A DNA stretch of 5,306 nucleotides, taken from positions 1 to 5,306 of the forward strand of contig VBME01000168.1 of NCBI GenBank assembly GCA_005878995.1. The letters are read 5' to 3'. The notes under the pieces are model-generated. The model saw nothing but the letters and a program-made list of their open reading frames with translations, was not told where the DNA came from and did not search any database. The position numbers were made by a program, and so were the translations under genes. The DNA comes from Methanobacteriota archaeon (GTDB lineage Archaea; Thermoplasmatota; Thermoplasmata; RBG-16-68-12). Positions within the stretch are counted from its first letter, which is position 1. Each line of letters opens with the position of its first letter. Below are positions 1 through 5,306 of the stretch, one piece after another.

Positions 1-302
1 TGTTCCGTCGTGAGCTGGATCTCGCCACGTTGGATGATCTGTTTCGCGACGGCGAGCGCGTCGGTGGTCCCGAAGAACTCCGTCATTTTCTCCTCGGACG
101 CCTTTGATCCTTTGTGGGCATCCTTGAAGATCTCGTCGATCGCGAGCTCGCGCAACAGGTCCACGTCCTTGCCGTCCCGAATCTTCTGGACGGCCTCAGG
201 CTTCACGAGGACCTCGAACTTCTCGCCCGCCGTCTCGATGCGGGCAATCACATATTCCTTGAAGATATCGTCCCGACGGTCCGATCGTAGCTCTTTAGGC
301 AT
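1..302 (-). CDS. SBDS family ribosome maturation protein, N-terminal part (cut by window edge)
   Basis: The archaeal SBDS homologue is the counterpart of the Shwachman-Bodian-Diamond protein, which with an EF-2-like GTPase releases the anti-association factor aIF6 from the new large ribosomal subunit. The visible 100 residues cover the N-terminal FYSH domain: YVIARIETAGEKFEVLV at about 17-33, and the family hallmark with IFKDAHKG at 58-65, ASEE at 68-71 and FGTTD at 77-81. The C-terminal domains lie beyond base 1. The ATG at 302 is the only usable start, because no in-frame start codon lies between it and the end of psmA. It sits 8 nt past the psmA stop. A GAGGT lies only 1 nt before the ATG, too close for a normal Shine-Dalgarno site, so translation probably depends on coupling to psmA. 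Gene order Pop5-psmA-SBDS matches the conserved archaeal cluster that continues into exosome genes. Confidence 0.92.
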   Translation of the reverse strand, partial: MPKELRSDRRDDIFKEYVIARIETAGEKFEVLVKPEAVQKIRDGKDVDLLRELAIDEIFKDAHKGSKASEEKMTEFFGTTDALAVAKQIIQRGEIQLTTE

Positions 303-310
303 GACCTCGC

Positions 311-1036
311 CTAAGATGCCGCGGGGAGTCGAGTGAGATATTGCCCGACTTCCGCCTCGGACAGTCGGCGGAACTTCTCCCCCTCGACGATCAGGCCGAC
401 CTCGATGGCGCGGGCGTCGAGCTTCTCGCCCTCCGCGGCCTTCTGCAGCCCTTGGAGTCCGAGGAGCATCGCGTCGTCCTTCGACATGGCCTCCTTGTAC
501 TTCTCTTCGAGGAGCTCCATGACGGCCTGGCGCCCCTGGCCGATGCTGCCGGCCTTGTACGAGACGAGGGCCCCGCTCGGGTCCGTCTCGAACAGGTGGG
601 TCCCGAGATCGTCCACGCCGGCCACGAGGAGCGCGGTCCCGAACGGCCGGACGCCACCGTACTGCGTGTAGTTCTGCTTGTAGTCGCAGATCCGCTTGAC
701 GAGCAAGTCCACGCCGATCTTCTCGCTGTACGTGACCTTGTTGATTTGGGCGACGAGCCGAGCGTAGTCCACGAGGACCCGCGCGTCGGCCACGAGGCCG
801 GACGTCGCTGCGCCCACGTGCTCGTCAATCTGGAAGATCTTCTCAATCGACGAGGTCTCGACGAGCCGCGAGCCGATCTTCTTGTCGGCCATGAGGACGA
901 TCCCGTCCTTGAACTTCAGGCCGACCGTCGTGTTGCCGCGGGTGACCGCGACGCGAGCGTACTCAACCTGGAAAAGTCGGCCGTCGGGGCTGAAGACCGT
1001 AATCGCACGGTCGTACGCCATCTGGCCCGGTTGCAT
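311..1036 (-). CDS. psmA: 20S proteasome alpha subunit
   Basis: This is the alpha-ring subunit of the archaeal 20S proteasome. Seven copies form each outer ring, gate the chamber and dock ATPase activators such as PAN. The 241 residues are close to the usual length. The N-terminus MQPGQMAYDRAITVFSPDGR is nearly identical to that of the Thermoplasma protein. The gate residues Tyr8, Asp9, Arg10, Pro17 and Tyr26 are all present, as is Lys66 in SIEKI, the pocket residue that binds the activator HbYX tail. TSGLVADARVL (78-88) and YTQYGGVRPFG (123-133) are further family blocks. No beta-type catalytic N-terminal threonine is seen, as expected. One oddity is Val at residue 29 in YARVAV, where family members nearly always have Glu. 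A GAGGT stands 7 nt before the ATG, and CTTATAAG about 35 nt upstream could give it its own promoter. Pop5 ends 30 nt upstream and SBDS follows after 8 nt. Confidence 0.97.
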   Translation of the reverse strand: MQPGQMAYDRAITVFSPDGRLFQVEYARVAVTRGNTTVGLKFKDGIVLMADKKIGSRLVETSSIEKIFQIDEHVGAATSGLVADARVLVDYARLVAQINKVTYSEKIGVDLLVKRICDYKQNYTQYGGVRPFGTALLVAGVDDLGTHLFETDPSGALVSYKAGSIGQGRQAVMELLEEKYKEAMSKDDAMLLGLQGLQKAAEGEKLDARAIEVGLIVEGEKFRRLSEAEVGQYLTRLPAAS

Positions 1037-1066
1037 ATGATAAACCTCGGGTCGCTAATAAAGCGG

Positions 1067-1396
1067 TCACTTATAAGGGTTCTTTCCGCGTTCTCGTCGC
1101 CCGCGGTCCACGCGGCTCAGGTACTTCCGCGTCGCGGCGCGAATCGTCCCCGACGTGCCGACCGTCGTCACGCGGACCCGTTCTCCGCCCATGGTTCCGA
1201 TGGCAGTCAGCGCATGAATCGCGGCGTCTTTCTCAAGATGGTTCGTCCGGACGAGGCCGGATGTCCCCGCGAAGTCCACGAGCCAAAGCCGCGGTGTCGT
1301 CGTCCGAAGGGCCTCGAGCACCTCGTCCCGTCGGAACGGTCGCGCGCCTTCGAGGCGGAACGCGATGTAGCGATACCGGGGCCGGCGCGTGCTCAC
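1067..1396 (-). CDS. rnp2: Ribonuclease P protein component 2 (Pop5/Rpp14 family)
   Basis: Archaeal Pop5 is a small RNA-binding subunit of RNase P. It pairs with Rpp30 and activates the catalytic RNA that cuts the 5' leader from pre-tRNAs. The 109-residue length is typical. Family features are RYRYIAFRL at 7-15, LWLVDFAGTSGLVRTNH at about 37-53 with the expected hydrophobic strand pattern, and the conserved GTSGTI at 79-84 followed by ATRKYL. The basic tail (RRERGK) fits RNA binding. The start is a GTG at 1396, which begins directly before the conserved RPRYRYIAF block. No strong Shine-Dalgarno motif precedes it, and the frame stays open a little way upstream through pyrimidine-rich DNA, so the exact start is slightly uncertain. 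ftsZ ends 53 nt upstream and psmA begins 30 nt downstream. The usual neighbour Rpp30 is not in the window. Confidence 0.92.
   Translation of the reverse strand: MSTRRPRYRYIAFRLEGARPFRRDEVLEALRTTTPRLWLVDFAGTSGLVRTNHLEKDAAIHALTAIGTMGGERVRVTTVGTSGTIRAATRKYLSRVDRGRRERGKNPYK
1070..1077 (-). promoter_or_regulatory. Possible internal TATA box for psmA
   Basis: CTTATAAG overlaps the last codons of Pop5. Initiation about 25 nt downstream would fall near 1048, just ahead of the GAGGT that precedes the psmA ATG. This would let the proteasome subunit be made independently of Pop5. The coding constraint of Tyr-Lys explains part of the motif, so support is modest. Confidence 0.35.
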
Positions 1397-1414
1397 GCTC
1401 GGCCGATGGAGGAG

Positions 1415-1439
1415 AAAAGGAAAAAGGTTCGGGTAAAAA
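1415..1439 (-). terminator. Pyrimidine/T-rich tract after ftsZ, possible terminator
   Basis: Beginning 11 nt after the ftsZ stop, the minus strand runs through CTTTTTACCC and then CCTTTTTCCTTTT, two T runs characteristic of archaeal intrinsic termination. It lies in the 53-nt gap before the Pop5 GTG. Termination may be partial, since no clear separate TATA box for Pop5 is visible in the gap. Confidence 0.45.
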
Positions 1440-1449
1440 GAGGAGGAGG

Positions 1450-2583
1450 TCAGCGTACTTCGTCCACTTCGGCGGACGTCTTGACGGGGCCCGTGTAGAT
1501 CTCCTTACCGAGCAGCGACTTCGACTTCACGCCCGTGATCACGAGGAGCACCCGGGCCGTGTGGTCCAAGTCGTCCTCGACGGAGCAGCCCCAGATGATC
1601 CGCGCCTGCGGGTTGATCTTCTGGCCCACGATCTCCGCGGCCTTCTCGGCCTCGGACACCGTCAGGTCGGGTCCGCCGACGACGCGCACGAGCGCGCCGC
1701 GGGCGTGGGTCAGGTCGACCTCGCCGAGCAGCGGGGACTCGAGCGCCTCGTTGATCGCGTAATCGATCCGGTCCCGCTCTTCCTCGCTCTCGCCGATCCC
1801 GATCATCGCGACGCCACCGCCCTTCATGATCGTCATGAGGTCGGCGTAGTCGAGGTTCACGAGGCCCGGCTTCGTGATGATTTCCGTCATGCCCTTGATC
1901 GACTGCATGAGGATCTCGTCCGCGACCTTGAACGCCGCGTTGATTGGAAGACGGGGCACGAGCTCGAGGAGCTTGTCGTTGTAGATGACGATCGTTGTGT
2001 CGCTGAACTTGCGCAGCCTGTCCAGGCCGGCCTCCGCGTTCTCCATGCGGATTCGGCCCTCGGACTTGAACGGCATCGTGACCACGCCCATCGTGAGGGC
2101 GCCTTCCTCTTTCGCGACCCGCGCGACGTACTGCGCGGAGCCAGTCCCGGTCCCGCCACCCATGCCCGCTGTGATGAACACGACATGGGCGCCGCGGAGA
2201 AACTCTCGGATCTCCTCTTCGTTCTCGTGAGCCGCCTGCTCCCCGACCTCGGGGAGGGCGCCGGCGCCGAGGCCCTTCGTGAGGCGCTTCCCGATGAGGA
2301 TCTTCTTCGGCGCGTGGACGGACAGCAGGTGCTTCGCATCCGTGTTCACCGCGGCGAGCTGCGCGCCCGTGATCCCGGCTTCACTGCATCGGTTGATCGT
2401 GTTCGATCCGCCGCCGCCGCAGCCGACGATCTTAATCGAGACGTTGATCGATTCGACGATCTTCTCGATCTCTTCATCGTCGCCGGTCTTCTTGTCGACG
2501 GCCTTGGGCTTCGCGGCTTCGCGCTCTTCCTTTGCTTCGGCTTCCTGGTGTCGGGCCAGAGCCTCGTTGAGAAGTGATTTCAT
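1450..2583 (-). CDS. ftsZ: Cell division GTPase FtsZ (archaeal, FtsZ2-like features)
   Basis: FtsZ is the tubulin-related GTPase that polymerises at mid-cell to form the division ring. Numbering from the ATG at 2583 gives 377 residues. Residues 1-45 form a charged, probably helical extension. The nucleotide-binding T1 loop is GCGGGGSN (54-61). The tubulin signature GGGTGTGS is at 142-149. The T7 loop NLDYAD (243-248) supplies the acidic residues that hydrolyse GTP on the neighbouring subunit. The C-terminal domain runs to about 355, followed by a short tail ending EVDEVR, which resembles the D-x-I-R ending of archaeal FtsZ2. NLDYAD and GGPDLT also resemble FtsZ2, but [12 protein letters not shown] looks more like FtsZ1 or bacterial FtsZ, so subgroup assignment is tentative. 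The ATG at 2628 (15 residues more) was rejected: a TATA box at 2636-2644 would start transcription near 2615, downstream of it, and MKSLLNEAL matches known FtsZ N-termini. Confidence 0.95.
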   Translation of the reverse strand: MKSLLNEALARHQEAEAKEEREAAKPKAVDKKTGDDEEIEKIVESINVSIKIVGCGGGGSNTINRCSEAGITGAQLAAVNTDAKHLLSVHAPKKILIGKRLTKGLGAGALPEVGEQAAHENEEEIREFLRGAHVVFITAGMGGGTGTGSAQYVARVAKEEGALTMGVVTMPFKSEGRIRMENAEAGLDRLRKFSDTTIVIYNDKLLELVPRLPINAAFKVADEILMQSIKGMTEIITKPGLVNLDYADLMTIMKGGGVAMIGIGESEEERDRIDYAINEALESPLLGEVDLTHARGALVRVVGGPDLTVSEAEKAAEIVGQKINPQARIIWGCSVEDDLDHTARVLLVITGVKSKSLLGKEIYTGPVKTSAEVDEVR

Positions 2584-2635
2584 TGTGCCATCCCATCCCG
2601 ATGGAGACTGACGGCCGGCCGAATCCATCTGGCCC

Positions 2636-2644
2636 TATTTAAAA
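2636..2644 (-). promoter_or_regulatory. TATA box of ftsZ
   Basis: TTTTAAATA on the minus strand is a close match to the archaeal TATA box and is the most AT-rich site in this spacer. Initiation about 25 nt downstream would be near 2615, giving a leader of about 30 nt before the ATG at 2583. The leader has only a weak Shine-Dalgarno candidate (GGGATGG). Confidence 0.7.
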
Positions 2645-2647
2645 GTA

Positions 2648-2665
2648 GTCATACATATGTCAGAC
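2648..2665. promoter_or_regulatory. Interrupted palindrome next to the ftsZ TATA box, possible operator
   Basis: The 18 bp read GTC-AT-ACATATGT-CA-GAC. The core ACATATGT is a perfect 8-bp palindrome and the outer GTC/GAC triplets are symmetric, with 2 mismatched bp on each side between them. The site ends 3 nt from the TATA box on its upstream side, where TFB contacts the BRE, so a protein bound here would be expected to affect ftsZ transcription. The function is inferred from position and symmetry only. Confidence 0.4.
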
Positions 2666-2700
2666 AAACTCCGCATTGACATCCGCCGTCGGGCTGCCGC

Positions 2701-2710
2701 GAGAAAACAG
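2701..2710 (-). terminator. Possible T-rich terminator of the KaiC-like pair
   Basis: CTGTTTTCTC on the minus strand, 21 to 30 nt past the stop at 2731. A short T run after a gene is how many archaeal transcripts end. It is short, with no clear hairpin, so this is weakly supported. Confidence 0.25.
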
Positions 2711-2730
2711 CGTCCGTAGGCGAATTCGGT

Positions 2731-3491
<761 letters not shown>

Positions 3492-3495
<4 letters not shown>

Positions 3496-4577
3496 CGGGC
3501 CACCAGCGGCGGTCGGGGGGGAGTCGCGGTGGGCGGCGCGGGCGGCGCCTGGCGCAGTCGTTCTTTCAGGTCCGAGTCGCAGGCGAGCACGATCTTCATC
3601 GCCTTCCGATAGTTCCGGCGCTGGAACGCGAGCATGGCGCGGGACAGGGACACCTCGATGTCGCGGATTGGGACTTGGCGGCGGTGGGCATCCTCGATGC
3701 CTTTCATGACCGACTCGATCACGTTCGAGACTTCGTCGATGAGGCGCGTCTCGAGGAGCGATTCGCCCGGGGTCGGGCCTGCCGAGGCGACCCGCGTCTG
3801 GGCCGGGCCGTCGAGATAGACGACGATCCCTTTGTCGGTAATCGACACGGGTCGCATCTTGTCGTCGAACGCCGAGCCGCGGAACTTCTCAATCGAGATC
3901 GCCCGGCGGACCACGCTTCCGTCGACCCACTTGTGCAGGCGAATCTCGCCGCGGGAGAGGAAGAACTCCGTTTCGAGAATCTTCCGGTCGAGGCGTTCGG
4001 AGACGATCAGGGTCGTCGACTCGAGTTCAGCGAGGAACCGGAGGAAGGACTGGGTCAGGACCCGGTGGTCTTGGCCCTGCATCGAGAACATCTTGAGGGC
4101 CGTCATCGAGTCGATCACGATCCGCTTGTAGCGCTCCTTCGTCCGCTCGAGATGGTGGGCGAACTCCTGCTTGATCATCTTCTGGACGCTGTGCACGTTG
4201 ACTTCGAGCGCGCGGATCTGGGAAGACTGTCGGATCTCCGTGACGTCCTCCATGTCCCGGACATCGAGGGCCGTGCCGACGTCGATCACGGACCGCTGCC
4301 TCTTGTGGGCCCGGACGTCCGGGGTCGCGTCGAGGATCTTGAGGCGGTCGAGGTTCCACCCGAACGTGGCCATGTTCGACTTGACCTCGATCGGGGGTTC
4401 GTCAAGGGTGACGAGCAGGCACGCTTCGTGCTGGCCGAGCCCCTCGAGCAGGAAGTGCGCTGAGAGGATCGTCTTGCCGCTCCCGGTGGGCCCGGAGATG
4501 ACGTACGGTCGGGCGGGCAGAAGGCCGCCGTTCAACATCGTGTCGAGGCCCGCGACGCCCGTCTTGACGCGATCCAT
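3492..4577 (-). CDS. KaiC-like RecA-superfamily ATPase with C-terminal helical and proline-rich extension
   Basis: First gene of a two-gene unit, 361 residues. The ATPase domain (about 1-255) has VKTGVAGLDTMLNGG (4-18), Walker A GPTGSGKT (29-36), Walker B RIVIDS (152-157), SRGEIRLHK (208-216) and EKFRGSAFDD near the domain end. The catalytic acidic pair seen as Glu-Glu in its neighbour is Asp59-Glu60 here. Residues about 265-340 form an extra, probably all-helical region (LLETRLIDEVSNVIESVMKG, then AMLAFQRRNYRKAMKIVLAC). The tail after 343 is rich in proline and alanine (QAPPAPPTATPPRPP). The neighbour lacks this extension, which could bind a partner or mediate oligomerisation; that is inference. 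The ATG at 4577 starts just before the conserved VKTG block. A TATA-like GTTTATC about 35 nt upstream would give a short leader, and no strong Shine-Dalgarno site is seen. It is probably a regulatory ATPase; the signal and target are unknown. Confidence 0.88.
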
Positions 4578-4608
4578 CGAAAGCCTGCCGGACCACCCGA
4601 GCCAATGG

Positions 4609-4617
4609 CGATAAACG
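4609..4617 (-). promoter_or_regulatory. Possible TATA box of the KaiC-like gene pair
   Basis: CGTTTATCG on the minus strand, centred about 36 nt before the ATG at 4577, which is the expected spacing for a transcript with a leader of about 10 nt. The core TTTATC is an acceptable but not ideal archaeal TATA sequence. Confidence 0.4.
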
Positions 4618-4652
4618 TTGCGACGTGAGAATCAGGCCGCAGTACTTTGTAT

Positions 4653-4666
4653 GGGAAAAGAGAAAT
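4653..4666 (-). terminator. T-rich tract after the inverted repeat, possible tRNA terminator
   Basis: ATTTCTCTTTTCCC on the minus strand follows the hairpin-forming repeat by 4 nt. No T run occurs closer to the tRNA 3' end, so this is the first plausible stop for the tRNA transcript. Hairpin plus T tract resembles an intrinsic terminator, although archaea need only the T tract. The remaining bases of the 4578-4746 spacer show no supportable gene. Confidence 0.4.
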
Positions 4667-4670
4667 CCGG

Positions 4671-4690
4671 TTAACCTTGAACAAGGTTAA
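4671..4690. repeat. Perfect 9-bp inverted repeat between tRNA and KaiC-like genes
   Basis: Arms TTAACCTTG (4671-4679) and CAAGGTTAA (4682-4690) with a 2-bp centre AA. As DNA this is a compact operator-like dyad, about 55 nt upstream of the KaiC-like TATA candidate. As minus-strand RNA it can fold into an 8-bp stem with the 4-nt loop GUUC, 57 nt past the tRNA 3' end. Its AT content stands out from the surrounding GC-rich DNA. Confidence 0.6.
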
Positions 4691-4760
4691 TCCCCAGCAA
4701 CCTCGCGAGCCGCCCCGAAGACCGCCTCGCGTATGCCCGCGTTCGATAGCGGGGGATGGA

Positions 4761-4793
4761 CGTCCCGAGCCGGAGGGGTGTCCTCGCGGCCCT
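4761..4793 (-). other. tRNA intron 2, non-canonical T-loop position 59/60 (33 nt)
   Basis: Inserted between A59 (4794) and T60 (4760). The T stem forms the outer helix. The central helix is T54-A4763, T55•G4764, C56-G4765 and an A57·G4766 mismatch. The bulges are AA|A on the 5' side and CG|T on the 3' side, so the 3-4-3 geometry is exact but the central helix is weaker than usual. The inner part is a strong hairpin: GGGCCG (4787-4792) with CGGCTC (4767-4772, one G•T), a bulged C, then GAGG with CCTC around the loop ACACC. Removal restores TTCAAAT, the usual loop of archaeal initiator tRNA. Confidence 0.8.
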
Positions 4794-4815
4794 TTTGAAC
4801 CATCGATCTCCGGGT

Positions 4816-4843
4816 GTCTCACCGGGGACCTGGAGTCCCGAGC
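4816..4843 (-). other. tRNA intron 1, anticodon loop position 37/38 (28 nt)
   Basis: The intron lies between A37 (4844) and A38 (4815), the canonical archaeal site. It forms a textbook bulge-helix-bulge: exon CTCA (positions 32-35) pairs with intron TGAG (4818-4821) as a 4-bp central helix. It is flanked by 3-nt bulges TA|G at the 5' site and AC|A at the 3' site, where the bar marks cleavage. Inside, GGGAC (4835-4839) pairs with GTCCC (4825-4829) around the loop TCCAG. The splicing endonuclease EndA would recognise this, and an RtcB-type ligase would join the exons. Confidence 0.88.
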
Positions 4844-4943
4844 TATGAGCCCGACGGGATATCCTGGCTACCCCACCCCGCTACCCGAAAGCATCGAGCC
4901 GCAGGCCCGCGACGGCGGTCGAGCGTCCGGATTGGACCGAGTC

Positions 4944-4952
4944 GGATAAACC
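4944..4952 (-). promoter_or_regulatory. Possible TATA box of the initiator tRNA gene
   Basis: GGTTTATCC is the only TATA-like site in the 86-nt gap between the SCP2 gene and the tRNA. It would initiate near 4922, giving a 5' leader of about 40 nt for RNase P to remove. It shares GTTTATC with the site before the KaiC-like pair. Confidence 0.4.
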
Positions 4953-4968
4953 TATCGCGGGGAGCGAC

Positions 4969-5298
4969 TCAGAAAAATTTGCGGATGCGTGAAATGTCCT
5001 CGAAACTGCCTTTGAGTTTTACCTTGCCTGTGGCGTAAGCCTTGAAGGGGCCGATTTCGCGTCGAATCAGTCCGCGAAGCGTCTCCGCATCTGTGGTAAG
5101 CGTTATGTCGGCGTGATCGACGCCTCCATCGATTAGGTCTGCGATTTTTTGATCTTTTACTGTGAAATGGTACTTCGCCCCATCCTTGAGCTCAATCAGA
5201 ATCGTTTTCGGCACATCACCAAGATCCGCCTGAAGCGTCGGATCGGATGCGACCTTCGCATTGAACTTGCGAATTACCTCTTCAAGCATCTCCCTCAT
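4969..5298 (-). CDS. SCP2 sterol-carrier-like domain protein
   Basis: A 109-residue protein made of little more than one SCP2-type lipid-binding fold. Family signs are the N-terminal amphipathic helix (MLEEVIRKFNAKV), TILIELKDGAKYHFTVKDQK (about 32-51) as paired strands, HADITLTTDAETLRGLI (62-78), and the closing FKAYATGKVKLKGSFEDI (84-101), where the G-K-x-K-x-x-G pattern is the usual SCP2 signature. In archaea such proteins are presumed to bind lipid or acyl ligands; the ligand is unknown. The ATG at 5298 is the first visible start, but the frame stays open to the window end, so the true start may lie further right; the Met at residue 4 is another option. By hand count GC is about 52% over bases 4981-5280, against roughly 57-75% in sampled lines of the other genes, with more A/T-ending codons. 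This suggests a different origin. The gene ends in TTTTTCTGA, 86 nt before the tRNA. Confidence 0.85.
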   Translation of the reverse strand: MREMLEEVIRKFNAKVASDPTLQADLGDVPKTILIELKDGAKYHFTVKDQKIADLIDGGVDHADITLTTDAETLRGLIRREIGPFKAYATGKVKLKGSFEDISRIRKFF

Positions 5299-5306
5299 GA
5301 CTTCCC

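Larger units (their letters stand above)
4747..4882 (-). tRNA. Initiator tRNA-Met (CAU) with two introns
   Basis: Read on the minus strand, the gene starts at 4882 (A1) and ends at 4747 (A73); CCA is not encoded. The acceptor stem AGCGGGG (4882-4876) pairs perfectly with CCCCGCT (4754-4748). Positions 8-26 are T, G, GGGT, loop AGCCAGGATA, TCCC, G. The anticodon stem is TCGGG (4854-4850) with CCCGG (4814-4810), with loop C-T-CAT-A before the first intron and A38 at 4815. The variable region is AGATC. The T stem GATGG (4804-4800) pairs perfectly with CCATC (4759-4755), and the joined T-loop is TTCAAAT. Initiator identity rests on the A1-T72 pair, the GGG/CCC run at 29-31/39-41 and the AGCCAGG D-loop, all typical of archaeal initiator tRNA. 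Excising 28 nt (4816-4843) and 33 nt (4761-4793) leaves a 75-nt tRNA. Without the second excision no T arm can form. The match to the archaeal initiator consensus is from memory. Confidence 0.88.

Noticed and set aside
1039..1046. GGTTTATC just before psmA as another copy of the TATA-like motif seen at 4944 and 4609
   Set aside because: It lies 3 to 10 nt before the ATG, too close to act as a TATA box for psmA, and overlaps the likely Shine-Dalgarno site. The similarity is probably chance.
341..2577. Long plus-strand open frames of 385 and 438 codons (341-1498 and 1261-2577)
   Set aside because: They lie antisense to psmA, Pop5 and ftsZ, which have unmistakable family motifs. Their proteins are Arg/Asp/Val/Leu-rich low-complexity products typical of frames opposite high-GC genes.
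2584..2628. Fifteen extra N-terminal residues of FtsZ from an ATG at 2628
   Set aside because: The TATA box at 2636-2644 would initiate transcription near 2615, downstream of this ATG. The added residues do not resemble FtsZ, and MKSLLNEAL at 2583 does.
4747..4882. Reading the tRNA as elongator tRNA-Met or as a pseudogene
   Set aside because: A1-T72, the GGG/CCC anticodon-stem run and the AGCCAGG D-loop point to the initiator. Perfect acceptor and T stems after intron removal argue against decay.
4532..4949. Small open frames across the spacer (minus 4532-4822, plus 4647-4949 and 4814-5038)
   Set aside because: They run through the tRNA gene and its spacers or into the neighbouring genes on either side. 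They show no domain and have biased composition; the tRNA explains the region better.

Overview
The window looks like a high-GC archaeal chromosome segment, most likely from the Thermoplasmatota. The evidence is a 20S proteasome alpha subunit whose N-terminus closely follows the Thermoplasma protein, archaeal Pop5 and SBDS homologues next to it, an archaeal FtsZ, KaiC/RAD55-like ATPases, TATA-type promoters and a tRNA with bulge-helix-bulge introns. Genus-level placement is not possible from this window. All genes recognised lie on the minus strand, so they read from right to left. The long plus-strand frames are antisense shadows of GC-rich genes.

In transcription order: (1) 4969-5298, a small SCP2-like lipid-binding protein with clearly lower GC than the rest. 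(2) 4747-4882, an initiator tRNA-Met(CAU) gene that appears to carry two introns, 28 nt at the canonical 37/38 site and 33 nt inside the T-loop at 59/60. Removing both leaves a complete cloverleaf with perfect acceptor and T stems. (3) 4578-4746, a spacer with a perfect 9-bp inverted repeat, a pyrimidine-rich tract and a TATA-like element. (4) 3492-4577 and 2731-3495, two KaiC-like RecA-superfamily ATPases overlapping by ATGA. The first has an extra C-terminal helical and proline-rich region. (5) 2584-2730, a spacer with a good TATA box and an adjacent 18-bp dyad. (6) 1450-2583, ftsZ. (7) 1067-1396 Pop5 subunit of RNase P, 311-1036 psmA and 1-302 the 5' part of SBDS. These last three are the conserved archaeal RNase P/proteasome/SBDS cluster that usually continues into exosome genes, which would lie left of base 1.

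Functionally the left half is core housekeeping: tRNA 5' maturation, protein turnover, ribosome maturation and cell division. The KaiC-like pair is probably regulatory, with unknown target. The most unusual element is the doubly interrupted initiator tRNA. An ordinary tRNA search could miss it, and it implies a splicing endonuclease that accepts a slightly relaxed bulge-helix-bulge in the T-loop.
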